64,000 nucleotides of DNA, from NCBI GenBank assembly GCA_017525605.1, contig JAFXSM010000030.1, forward strand, positions 186,001 to 250,000. The letters run 5' to 3'. Below are positions 8,577-16,445 of the stretch, piece by piece (the first letter of the stretch is position 1; every line of letters starts with the position of its first letter). The stretch is from Treponema sp. (GTDB lineage: Bacteria > Spirochaetota > Spirochaetia > Treponematales > Treponemataceae). The notes beneath the pieces were generated by a model. The model did no database searches and was not told where the DNA came from. It saw only the letters and a list, made by a program, of their open reading frames with translations. The translations under genes were made by a program, and so were the position numbers.

Positions 8577-9401
8577 ATGAGAAGATTGGTTCCACTTGTC
8601 ATTGCGCTTTTTTCGCTGGCAAACGCATTTTCTGCATCGATGTCACTTGATGTCGAAAAAGAGAAAAAATCATTCGGCACGGAAATCACGATTTCTCCGA
8701 TGGACAAAACTGTCACTGTCACGAAAAACAAAATCGTCATAAAACCGGCTTCCGAAAACGTCACCTACACGATTTCCGGCTACTTCAACGGTCAGATTGT
8801 GAACAAGACGAAAAACACAATTCTCAAATTGAAGAACGCGTATCTTGAGAATACATCCGGGGAACCTGCGATTTACGGGGACGCGAAAACTGAAATCTCC
8901 ACGACGAAAGGCACTTCGAATTACGTCGTGTCGTCTGGACAAGCGAAGAGCGGCGCGAAAGTTTCAGCAATCGAGTGCAGGAAAAATCTCGTTCTCGGCG
9001 GCAGCGGAATACTCTCGGTGAAAGGCACTTTGTACCATGCTGTGAAAGCCGACGACGTGAAAATCAAGGGCAGCGGATTGTTTTTCTTTGAGGCAACCGA
9101 CAAAGGCTCGTGCATAAACTGCCATTCGCTTGCTGTCGAAAAGGACAAAACTTTCGCGGCATATTTTTTGAATTCGAAAAACGCGGTGAAAGCCGACAAC
9201 ACAATTCTGATTCAGTCCGGCGATTTTTTCATCTACGACAACGCAACCGCATTCAAAACCGACACAAAGAAAGACGACCCGAAAAATCCGCATTTCGTGA
9301 CGCTCTCTGGCGGAACAATCAGGCTTCGCGGCAACAAGAGCGTTTGCGAAACGGAAAAAGACTCTTACAAAGTGAACGGAGCAGCATTAATAGAAGAATA
9401 A
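8577..9401 (+). CDS. Secreted carbohydrate-binding beta-helix protein, paralogue of 7747-8571
   Basis: This 274-residue protein has the same rung pattern as its upstream neighbour (YTISGYFNGQIV, ILKLKNAYLENTSG, NLVLGGSGILSVKG, DVKIKGSGLFFFEA). It ends in a signal peptide with a probable cleavage after LANAFSA and has no lipobox Cys, so it is likely periplasmic or released rather than lipid-anchored. GAGGAG sits ten bases upstream of the ATG. Identical length and near-collinear rungs point to a recent tandem duplication followed by loss of the lipid anchor. The stop codon lies in the left arm of a large palindrome (9400-9513). Confidence 0.75.
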   Translation: MRRLVPLVIALFSLANAFSASMSLDVEKEKKSFGTEITISPMDKTVTVTKNKIVIKPASENVTYTISGYFNGQIVNKTKNTILKLKNAYLENTSGEPAIYGDAKTEISTTKGTSNYVVSSGQAKSGAKVSAIECRKNLVLGGSGILSVKGTLYHAVKADDVKIKGSGLFFFEATDKGSCINCHSLAVEKDKTFAAYFLNSKNAVKADNTILIQSGDFFIYDNATAFKTDTKKDDPKNPHFVTLSGGTIRLRGNKSVCETEKDSYKVNGAALIEE

Positions 9402-9513
9402 ATGCTGGAAACAAGCGTAGGCGGGGTTCCGACCACAAAAAAATTCAGCCACCGCGAAGCGGTACTGCCTTTTTTGTGGTCGGGTTCCCGCCGAGAGCTT
9501 GTTTCCAGCATTT
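9400..9513 (+). repeat. Structured palindromic element A1
   Basis: Perfect 17-bp outer arms (9400-9416 and 9497-9513) enclose GGCGGGGTTCC / GGGTTCCCGCC boxes. A 13-bp inner stem follows (9430-9442 with 9470-9482), and then a terminal hairpin ACCGC-GAA-GCGGT. Boxes and terminal hairpin are shared with elements at 36671-36841 (inverted) and 36862-37015, whereas both stems differ but remain self-complementary. It lies in the transcript between two co-oriented genes, and the next gene's AAGGAGG follows seven bases later. Confidence 0.85.
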
Positions 9514-9532
9514 GCATTTTAAGGAGGTGTTT

Positions 9533-11767
9533 ATGAGGTTTGTGAAAAAAATATTAGTGATATGCACATTTGCATTATTAGCTGCAAGTTGCGTGATTGA
9601 TGTTGAGGATGAGCTTTCTTCGTCAAGTTCTTCTTCAAGCTCTAGTTCGGGGAGTTCGTCGAGCGGGAAGACGACGATTTCTACTGCGGAATCGGAATCG
9701 AGTGGGGCGGCGTATTCTTTTGACCAGGCGATTTATATCGATGTGTCGGGAAAGTACGGGACGGCGGAAGATTCAATCACGGCGAGCATAACGGCTGCAT
9801 CTTCAAGTTCCGATGCTGCGAGCGTCCTGAACGACGGCGACAAAGTTTATTACACGATGTACAACGGAAGCAGCAACGGCGTAATCAGGGTTGACCTTTC
9901 TGACGTAACCAAGAAAACAGCCGTCTACCTTTCCGGGACAATGACGAGCGGCGGAGTGAAAATTCAGACTTCGACTTCGTATGAGACAGGCGTTTATCTG
10001 AACGGCGTTTCAATCACATCCTCGAACTTCCCGTGCCTTGCGATGACGAAAAAAGGCGCGGTCAGCGTGTTCCTCGTTGACGGAACTACAAACACGCTCA
10101 CAGACGGAAGAGTTTACGGCACCGGCTACGGCGAGGAATATTCGACTTCAAGCGGAACTTACACGGACGAGGACGGAAACACGAAAAGCTGCACAGTCGT
10201 GAAATCTGCTGTCCAAAACGGCGCGGACTCGAAAGGCACTCTCTACGCAAAAGGCGACATGACGATAAGCGGCGGCGGCTCTCTGACAATCACTCAAGGC
10301 TACAAAAACTGCATCGCCTCGAATTCGATTCTCACTATTGAGGACGGAAATTTCACTCTGACTTCAACAGGAAAATCCGGGCTTTTCGGCGACCAGGGCG
10401 TTTATGTGAACGGCGGAACAATCGGCTTTACTGGCACCGGCGAAGTTTCTTCTTCAAAAAATCACAAGGCGCACGGAATCAACACCGACGACGACACGTA
10501 TTCGGACAGTTTCATTTCGATTTCGGGCGGAAACCTCACGTTCAGCACGAAATACGGAAAAGGAATCACGGCTCCTGTCGTTTCAATCTCCGGCGGAACA
10601 CACTCGATAACAGTCACTGGCCCGACTTCAAAAGTGCTTTCAACTTCCGCAACTTATTACACGGCGGACGGCGAAAGCACAAGCGGGACGGTCTCTTTCG
10701 CGCCACAGGGAATCGACGGCGGAACAGTCGCGGTTTCAGGCGGAACAACGACAATCACAGCTCCGTGGAGCGGAATCAATTCCGACGGAAACATTGAGGT
10801 TTCTGGAGGAAGCGTGGACATAACGACTTCTGCAAGCGGAACTTACGATTCTTCTGAGAGCGACTACACAGCACCATCATGCCTCAAGGCTGACGGAGAC
10901 ATTGTTGTGACTGGCGGAACTGTGACCGGAACGAACAGCGGAAACGGCGGAAAAGGAATCAAGGCTGGCGGAAAATACACCCAGTCGGACGGAACAGTGA
11001 ATGTGACCGCGACCGGCTCGAATCTTGGCGGCAGCAGCTCGTCTTCAACTTCAAACAGGCCTGGCGCAAGTTCGTCAAGCTCCTCAAGTTCAGCATCCGC
11101 GTCCGCAAAAGGCGTGAAAGTGACAGGCGCAATCAGCGTTTCGGGCGGAAAACTCTACGCAAAAAGCTCTTCCAACGAAGCAATCGAATCGAAAAGCACG
11201 ATTACGATAACTGGCGGCGAAGTGTTCGGCTACAGCACGGGCGATGACGCGATAAACGCTTCCTCAACATTCACAATCAGTGGCGGCTACGTCTGCGGAT
11301 ATTCGAATGCGAACGACGGACTCGACGCTAACGGCAACATGTACATCAAGGGCGGGGTAGTGTACGCGGTCTGCACTTCAACACCGGAAGTCGCACTCGA
11401 CGCGAACACTGAAGGCGGCTACAAACTCTACATTCAGGGCGGAACTGTAATCACAATCGGGCCAATCGAAAGCGGCGCGTCGCTAACGCAAAGCTGCTAC
11501 AAGGCTTCAAGCTGGAGCGCAAACACGAACTACGGACTCACAGTCGGAAGCACGACTTACGTTTTCAAAACTCCTTCGAGCACAAGCGGATACGGAAGCG
11601 GAATAATCGTGTCCGGTTCTTCAACGCCGACGCTCACGAAAAGTGCGACGACGGGCGGAACATCTTACTTTGACGGACTTTTGTACGCTGGCGGAACAAA
11701 AGGAAGCACATCTGTTTCTCTGAGTTCTTACAGCAGTTCGTCATCATCATCATTCGGTGGTCGCTGA
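9533..11767 (+). CDS. Large carbohydrate-binding domain lipoprotein (Cthe_2159-like)
   Basis: The 744-residue lipoprotein has lipobox AASC at about residue 20, then acidic residues (VEDEL) and a serine/glycine-rich linker (about 28-45). A long beta-helix follows, built of Gly/Thr/Ser-rich rungs such as TISGGGSLTITQG and VSGGSVDITTS. A second polySer stretch interrupts it near residues 500-525. Rungs such as DGLDANGNMYIKGGVV and YIQGGTVITIGP are hallmarks of the Cthe_2159 carbohydrate-binding family. The start is fixed by AAGGAGGTG six bases upstream. The outer-membrane barrel gene follows 16 bases after its stop, so it is probably exported with or displayed near that protein. Confidence 0.85.
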   Translation: MRFVKKILVICTFALLAASCVIDVEDELSSSSSSSSSSSGSSSSGKTTISTAESESSGAAYSFDQAIYIDVSGKYGTAEDSITASITAASSSSDAASVLNDGDKVYYTMYNGSSNGVIRVDLSDVTKKTAVYLSGTMTSGGVKIQTSTSYETGVYLNGVSITSSNFPCLAMTKKGAVSVFLVDGTTNTLTDGRVYGTGYGEEYSTSSGTYTDEDGNTKSCTVVKSAVQNGADSKGTLYAKGDMTISGGGSLTITQGYKNCIASNSILTIEDGNFTLTSTGKSGLFGDQGVYVNGGTIGFTGTGEVSSSKNHKAHGINTDDDTYSDSFISISGGNLTFSTKYGKGITAPVVSISGGTHSITVTGPTSKVLSTSATYYTADGESTSGTVSFAPQGIDGGTVAVSGGTTTITAPWSGINSDGNIEVSGGSVDITTSASGTYDSSESDYTAPSCLKADGDIVVTGGTVTGTNSGNGGKGIKAGGKYTQSDGTVNVTATGSNLGGSSSSSTSNRPGASSSSSSSSASASAKGVKVTGAISVSGGKLYAKSSSNEAIESKSTITITGGEVFGYSTGDDAINASSTFTISGGYVCGYSNANDGLDANGNMYIKGGVVYAVCTSTPEVALDANTEGGYKLYIQGGTVITIGPIESGASLTQSCYKASSWSANTNYGLTVGSTTYVFKTPSSTSGYGSGIIVSGSSTPTLTKSATTGGTSYFDGLLYAGGTKGSTSVSLSSYSSSSSSSFGGR

Positions 11768-11783
11768 TTTTAGGAAAAACTTT

Positions 11784-13121
11784 ATGAACAGAAAATACAT
11801 TGCATTCACATTCCTCGCACTTTTTGCAACGTCCGCATTTTACGCAAAGACGAAGCTCACCATAAAAAACACTGTCGGCGGAGACTCGGACGAGCTTTGC
11901 GACTACGATTTTTTCACGAACAGCCGTTCGGACGACATCTCAGGCGGCACTCAGTCGGAATCCGGCATTTCTCTTGGCGACAGGTTCCAGCTCGACTTGG
12001 AGAATCCGCTTTTCGATGCACGCTTTCGGCTTGAAACTGCATTCCAGAATTTCGACGAGGAAAGCCCGAATTTCGTCGTTGCCCCAAGCGGATATTTCCA
12101 TTTCACGCCGGTCAGCCAGTTCGGAATCATCGCGGGAACTTCGTTTTACAAGCACTTTGCGATTCCGTCCGCGTATCTTGCCGCAAGCGACGACACCACG
12201 AAATACGGCCGCCTTCTTACGGATTCGCTTGGCGAGGAGCGGTATTTCGGAAGCGACAACTTTGCGGTTTTCACGAACGGATTTGCAGGCGGAATCACGA
12301 GCGACTGGGCTTTCGGCTCTGACTGTGAATTTTATGCGAAGGCTGCGGCTGGCGGAACTTTTTACCCGGACAAAGACGAATTCGAAAAGGCGATTGACTT
12401 CGGTGTGAATGCGGGAATCGAAAATTTATTCGACTTCGGATTCACAGCGCATGACGTTACGGACGACGAGCGGAAATTCGGCGCGTTTGTTGGATTCACC
12501 GGGAACGAAAATCTCGTTGCGAACGCGGGGTTCTACTACAACTTTACGACGGGCGATTATCTTCCGGAAGAGCGCGTTGTCGGAAGCGACGACGATGACA
12601 ACGACGTTTACAAATTCAAAAAGCAGAGCACAAAATACGCGCTAGGATTTTCAGGCGGATACAAATTCGAGAAAACGGGATTGTCTCTTTACGGTGATTT
12701 GATTACGGGGCTTACGAACGAATACATCGGGACGATAAAATATTACGATGCCGACGGAAATTTGATTGACACGAAAACGACAACGATTGTCCGCGGCGGA
12801 ACTGTCGTGAAATACAAAAACGGAAAGGCGAAACGAACAGACAAATTCACTCACGAAGGCATTCCGTTTTACGCTGGATTCAGATTGAATTACGAGATTT
12901 CACCTGTTGTCGAGGCGATTTTCAGCTTCAACGTTCGGACTCTGATGAACGCAAGCGACACGACGTGGCTCACGTTCTATCCGAAAGCAAAAATCGATGT
13001 GGGCGAAAGAGGAACAATCGGTGCGGGGCTTAAATTCGAAATGAATGCGGCCCGCACCGAAGGACTTTCGTCGTTCTCAATTCCTCTGACGTACACCTAC
13101 AAATTCAAGAAGAAATTCTAG
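11784..13121 (+). CDS. Outer-membrane beta-barrel protein
   Basis: The 445-residue protein has a cleavable signal peptide (cleavage near AFYA, about residue 20). After that it is almost entirely alternating amphipathic strands rich in Tyr/Phe/Gly, ending in YTYKFKKKF with the aromatic C-terminus usual for porin-like barrels. Repeated hairpins (FGAFVGFTGNENLVANAGFYYNF and similar) suggest 14 or more strands. It is the last gene of the beta-helix cluster, so it may be the anchor or conduit for those proteins. The substrate is unknown. Confidence 0.7.
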   Translation: MNRKYIAFTFLALFATSAFYAKTKLTIKNTVGGDSDELCDYDFFTNSRSDDISGGTQSESGISLGDRFQLDLENPLFDARFRLETAFQNFDEESPNFVVAPSGYFHFTPVSQFGIIAGTSFYKHFAIPSAYLAASDDTTKYGRLLTDSLGEERYFGSDNFAVFTNGFAGGITSDWAFGSDCEFYAKAAAGGTFYPDKDEFEKAIDFGVNAGIENLFDFGFTAHDVTDDERKFGAFVGFTGNENLVANAGFYYNFTTGDYLPEERVVGSDDDDNDVYKFKKQSTKYALGFSGGYKFEKTGLSLYGDLITGLTNEYIGTIKYYDADGNLIDTKTTTIVRGGTVVKYKNGKAKRTDKFTHEGIPFYAGFRLNYEISPVVEAIFSFNVRTLMNASDTTWLTFYPKAKIDVGERGTIGAGLKFEMNAARTEGLSSFSIPLTYTYKFKKKF

Positions 13122-13129
13122 GCAGAGAA

Positions 13130-14716
13130 TCATTCGTTTGCCGAATCGAAAAGCTCCGTTTCCTTGAGCCACTGCGCAACTGCGGTGGCTTCTTTGTCCA
13201 GTTCCCTGTCGTCCTCGACGAACGCGCTCATCTTGCGGATTTCGTCATGCACTTTCTTCGTGAACGGCGAGAAATCTTCTTTTCCCGCAAGGTCAACAGC
13301 CTGCATCGCAGCCAGCAAATGAGTCGCGAACTGGAGGAACACAAGCTCAATCTGCTCCGCGAATTTCCTTGCCGAAATCGTTCCCATCGAAACTTTGTCC
13401 TGGTTCAGAGCTTCCGTCGGCGCACTCGTAAGCGAGACCGGGAAACAGTACGTCGCGACTTCGCCACGGATTGCCGAAATCGTAATCTGAGCCGCCTTGA
13501 ATCCGAGCCTGAGACCTGCACGCGGATGATTTTCCGGCGTGTACGGAATCAGATTTTCAGTCAGCCCGTTGAATTTTCCGTCGATGATGACTTCCGCCTG
13601 CTTGTCGCTCAAATCCGAAATGTTCGCGAGTGCCGTCCTCATGTAGTCGCACGCCGCGCAGATGTGCCCGCCGTAGAAATTTCCCGTGTTGTACAGTCTC
13701 TGTGAATCGATATCGACAAGCGGATTGTCGTTCGCGCTGTTCAGTTCTTCCGTAATCCATTCGCGTGCGAGCGAAAGAGTATCCCTGTAAACGCCCGTAA
13801 TCTGCGGCGCACAGCGGATTGAATATCTGTCCTGAATCTTGTTCTGCTGTTTTCTAAATCCCTTTCCGTCAAGCGAGTCGATTTGGCTTTTCAAGAAATC
13901 CTCGTATTTGAAAACACGCTTTGAATCGCTGATGATGTTTCTGACATATTCAGCCGATTTCATCTGTCCTTTGTGATTTTTTATCGCGCTGACTTTTTCT
14001 GCGAACGGAGTGTCTTTTCCCCTCGTGATTTCGGAAGTGACAGCCGTGAGAAAATCCGAAATGTTCGCCAGCCGCTCCGCTTTTTTCCACGCAAGAGAAG
14101 CCACCGCAGTCATAACGCTCGTTCCGTTCATGAGGGCGAGACCTTCCTTCGCTTCGATTGGCAGCGGCTCAATTCCTTCCGCCTTGAAAGCCTCGGAAGC
14201 CGGAACAATCTTTCCTTTATAATACACGTCGCGCTTTCCCATTATGACCGCAGCAAGATACGAAAGCGGAGTGAGGTCGCCTGAAGCACCCACAGAACCG
14301 AGCTGCGGAATGACAGGGATTATGTCCTTGTTCAGAAGAGTCACCATCATTTTTGCAAGCTCCGGCCTGATTGCCGAGTGCCCGCCCTTGACGTTGCCGT
14401 TGAGCCGCGCAAGAATCACAGCCCTGCCGGTTTCCCTGTCGAACTTCGGCCCAAGCCCGATTCCGTGATAAGTGCAGATTGTCCGCTGCAGCTCGCCAGC
14501 CTTGTCAACGCTGATCTGGTTGTCGCAAGAATCCCCGAAATCCGTCGTGACACCGTAAGTCGGCACTCCCGTTGCAATGTAGTCCTCAAGGAATTTCCGC
14601 GATTTCCTCATCGTCTCCCAAAAAACTTCGTCGTCTGTAAGTGCGACTTCCTCGTTCTTGTATGCCACATCGCACACAGTCTCTATTGTGAGTTCATTTC
14701 CGTTTATGATTTTCAT
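13130..14716 (-). CDS. hutH: Aromatic amino acid ammonia-lyase (HAL/PAL family)
   Basis: The 528-residue protein has the MIO-forming triad Ala-Ser-Gly in GSVGASGDLTPLS (about residue 143) and the family blocks YGVTTDFGDS, GLALMNGTSVM and LNSANDNPLVD. Such enzymes eliminate ammonia from His, Phe or Tyr. At the selectivity pair after LQRTICT the residues are Tyr-His. Known HALs have Ser-His and TALs His-Leu, so histidine is plausible but not certain. No hutU, hutI or other hut gene is nearby. TTAACA-16-TAAACT lies upstream, with the -10 nine bases from the ATG and no Shine-Dalgarno. Confidence 0.85.
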   Translation of the reverse strand: MKIINGNELTIETVCDVAYKNEEVALTDDEVFWETMRKSRKFLEDYIATGVPTYGVTTDFGDSCDNQISVDKAGELQRTICTYHGIGLGPKFDRETGRAVILARLNGNVKGGHSAIRPELAKMMVTLLNKDIIPVIPQLGSVGASGDLTPLSYLAAVIMGKRDVYYKGKIVPASEAFKAEGIEPLPIEAKEGLALMNGTSVMTAVASLAWKKAERLANISDFLTAVTSEITRGKDTPFAEKVSAIKNHKGQMKSAEYVRNIISDSKRVFKYEDFLKSQIDSLDGKGFRKQQNKIQDRYSIRCAPQITGVYRDTLSLAREWITEELNSANDNPLVDIDSQRLYNTGNFYGGHICAACDYMRTALANISDLSDKQAEVIIDGKFNGLTENLIPYTPENHPRAGLRLGFKAAQITISAIRGEVATYCFPVSLTSAPTEALNQDKVSMGTISARKFAEQIELVFLQFATHLLAAMQAVDLAGKEDFSPFTKKVHDEIRKMSAFVEDDRELDKEATAVAQWLKETELFDSANE

Positions 14717-14827
14717 AATGAGCAGAGTTTAAACTTTTATTCGGAAGTGTTAAAGGAAGTTTGAAAAATCTAAGGCTGAAGAGGAATCTTCGCCGCGCTT
14801 ATGCAAATGTGATTTTTCCCCGCCTCC

Positions 14828-14914
14828 CCACCAGTGTAGGTACGGCGTAGCCGTGCCGCGAACGGTTGCATCCATATCACAATTGATTAGGACACATTCG
14901 CACCTCGGCAAGCG
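14828..14914 (+). repeat. Structured repeat B1
   Basis: Family B unit: CCACCAGTG, hairpin GGTACGGC-GTA-GCCGTGCC, then a second stem-loop closed by CGGTTGC and GCAAGCG around AGGACACATTCGCA. It ends two bases before the stop codon of the ORF6N gene and is in direct orientation with B2 on that gene's other side. Confidence 0.8.
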
Positions 14915-14916
14915 AT

Positions 14917-15813
14917 TTACACATTCTGCAAAATCGGGGCGATGAGAGCGGAATCCAGAATCTCGAACGCAAAGCACTTTTTGCCCAAATCTTTTAGGCT
15001 CGCTCCAATGTGGTACAAAATTTTGCCGTCGATTATCAAAAATCGGTCGTGCATTTTCGTCGTGTGCTTCAGCGTCAATGTGGGATATTGCGCGTTGAAC
15101 TTCTGCGCGTCTTGAGCTGTCAGCTTTGTTTTTGGGTCGGTGTAAATCGTTACATTCACGCCGCTTTTCTTTTTTGCCAACCGTTCCAGAACCGACAAAT
15201 CCACATAGCCGTCAATCAAAACGATTTTTTTTTGAGCCTGCGCAATGAAGCTTTCGAACTTTACATACGCGTCAAAAATCTGCCCCTGAAAGAAAATGCC
15301 CTGCTTTTCTTCAACATGATATTTGTCCATCAGAGTAAACAACTCGTCAATTTTTTCATCGTGTTTGAGCAAATGCTGTTTCACAGAAACAATCTCATCA
15401 AAAAGCAGATGATTGCTCTGAATAAAATGTCGCATTTCGCGAAAAGCGCGCATTATAAAAATGGTCTGCTGTTCCGCAACTTCTCCGCGAAGAACGGTCG
15501 CAAGCATATAAATGCCTTGCTCAGTAAACGCAAAAGGAAGTTTTCTTGCACCGCCCCAATTCGACGCTTCGCTTTCACTTCTTGAAATCACAATTTGTGA
15601 TTTCAAGATTTCATATTCATTCTCAGACAGTTGAAACATAAAATCAGACGGAAACCTGTTTATATTTCGTTTTACCTGCTGATTCAAAGCCCTTACTTCA
15701 TACCCGTAAATCTGCGCCAAATCCGCATCGAGCATAACCTGCACGCCGCGAATCGTGTAAATTTTGTCCTTGAGAGTTTCCGCATTGTGAATTGCAATTT
15801 CTGTATTTTCCAT
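14917..15813 (-). CDS. ORF6N (KilA-N-like) DNA-binding protein with C-terminal PLD-like domain
   Basis: The 298-residue protein begins with an ORF6N domain (about residues 12-100: YTIRGVQVMLDADLAQIYG, RFPSDFMFQLSENE). It then has a helical linker (120-165) and a C-terminal phospholipase-D-like domain with one HxK-type motif (MHDRFLIIDGKILYHIG, about residue 250). ORF6N domains come from phages, and PLD-like partners occur in nucleases. A lone HxD motif suggests dimerisation or a non-catalytic role. The ATG at 15813 is chosen over upstream codons because those lie in repeat B2. GATAAT is seven bases upstream, with no Shine-Dalgarno. Repeats B1 and B2 bracket it. Confidence 0.75.
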   Translation of the reverse strand: MENTEIAIHNAETLKDKIYTIRGVQVMLDADLAQIYGYEVRALNQQVKRNINRFPSDFMFQLSENEYEILKSQIVISRSESEASNWGGARKLPFAFTEQGIYMLATVLRGEVAEQQTIFIMRAFREMRHFIQSNHLLFDEIVSVKQHLLKHDEKIDELFTLMDKYHVEEKQGIFFQGQIFDAYVKFESFIAQAQKKIVLIDGYVDLSVLERLAKKKSGVNVTIYTDPKTKLTAQDAQKFNAQYPTLTLKHTTKMHDRFLIIDGKILYHIGASLKDLGKKCFAFEILDSALIAPILQNV

Positions 15814-15851
15814 AACTATAATTATCGTCGTTTTAGATGATTTTTTGCCCC

Positions 15852-15942
15852 CCACCAAGTGAAGGTACGCACCTTTGGTGCGTGCCGTGACCGCTTGCAT
15901 TCACTACACATTTGCTAGAACACACTCGCACACTGGCAAGCG
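15852..15942 (+). repeat. Structured repeat B2
   Basis: Same order of boxes as B1, but the first hairpin is ACGCACC-TTT-GGTGCGT and the second stem is CGCTTGC/GCAAGCG. Both stems differ from B3 with compensating changes. It bounds the 5' side of the ORF6N gene. Confidence 0.8.
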
Positions 15943-15993
15943 TCAGCTTAGTAAATTGCACCTCTCTTGCTTTTATGTAAGGGATTTAAAGAG

Positions 15994-16028
15994 AAAAGCC
16001 GCCGAAGTTTTTAACTTGGCGGCTTTTT
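15994..16028 (+). terminator. Terminator hairpin without an upstream plus-strand gene
   Basis: AAGCCGCC and GGCGGCTT form an 8-bp stem, extended by AAGT/ACTT and followed by a T run. No plus-strand gene precedes it, so it may end a small RNA or be the remnant of a lost gene. Confidence 0.55.
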
Positions 16029-16192
16029 CATGAAAAACATGAAGACCAGCCGCAGTTCTTGGAAATGTTTGACCTCATTTCCGTGGCTGTGCTTCTTTCT
16101 TTAAATATATCGGATATCGCTTAAAAAATCCACACTATACGTTTTTTGTAAATGCCTAGGTCGTCATGCATGTCCAGCGCACCGAGTTCGCC

Positions 16193-16279
16193 CCACCAGT
16201 GTAGGTACGGCGTAGCCGTGCCGCGAACGGTTGCATCCATATCTCAATTGATTAGGACACATTCGCACCTCGGCAACCG
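16193..16279 (+). repeat. Structured repeat B3
   Basis: Nearly identical to B1 but the closing stem is CGGTTGC/GCAACCG, fully paired where B1 has a mismatch. It sits in the gene-poor stretch 15946-16445. Apart from B3, the 15994 terminator and the 16342 promoter, I see nothing coding in that stretch. Confidence 0.8.
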
Positions 16280-16341
16280 CTGCGTGCCGTCGCGGTTGTG
16301 CGTACAATGCAAAAGCTTTTCCTAAAAGGGTAAACAACCGC

Positions 16342-16369
16342 TTGAATTCCTCTTAATCTGCCTTATAAT
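16342..16369 (+). promoter_or_regulatory. Promoter of the Ig-like lipoprotein gene
   Basis: TTGAAT (16342-16347) and TATAAT (16364-16369) at 16-base spacing. TCTTAATCT occurs at 16350-16358 and again at 16373-16381, flanking the -10 box, a possible operator pair. The leader is about 70 bases. Confidence 0.6.
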
Positions 16370-16445
16370 CTATCTTAATCTATTTTGTAGATTTTCTTAA
16401 TTTGGTTTTATTGGAATCGTTTGTTGCAATTATTGGAGGTTGCTT

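Noticed and set aside
9110..9532. Long upstream extension of the 9533 lipoprotein frame
   Set aside because: It overlaps the 8577 gene in another frame and the A1 palindrome. The AAGGAGGTG site and signal peptide both fix the start at 9533.
9620..9662. PolySer tract as possible sequencing error
   Set aside because: The frame stays open on both sides and a second Ser-rich linker occurs later in the same protein, so it is a real linker.
14828..16279. CRISPR array from the B repeats
   Set aside because: Copies are few, unevenly spaced (about 340 to 1000 bases) and separated by a gene. No Cas genes are present.
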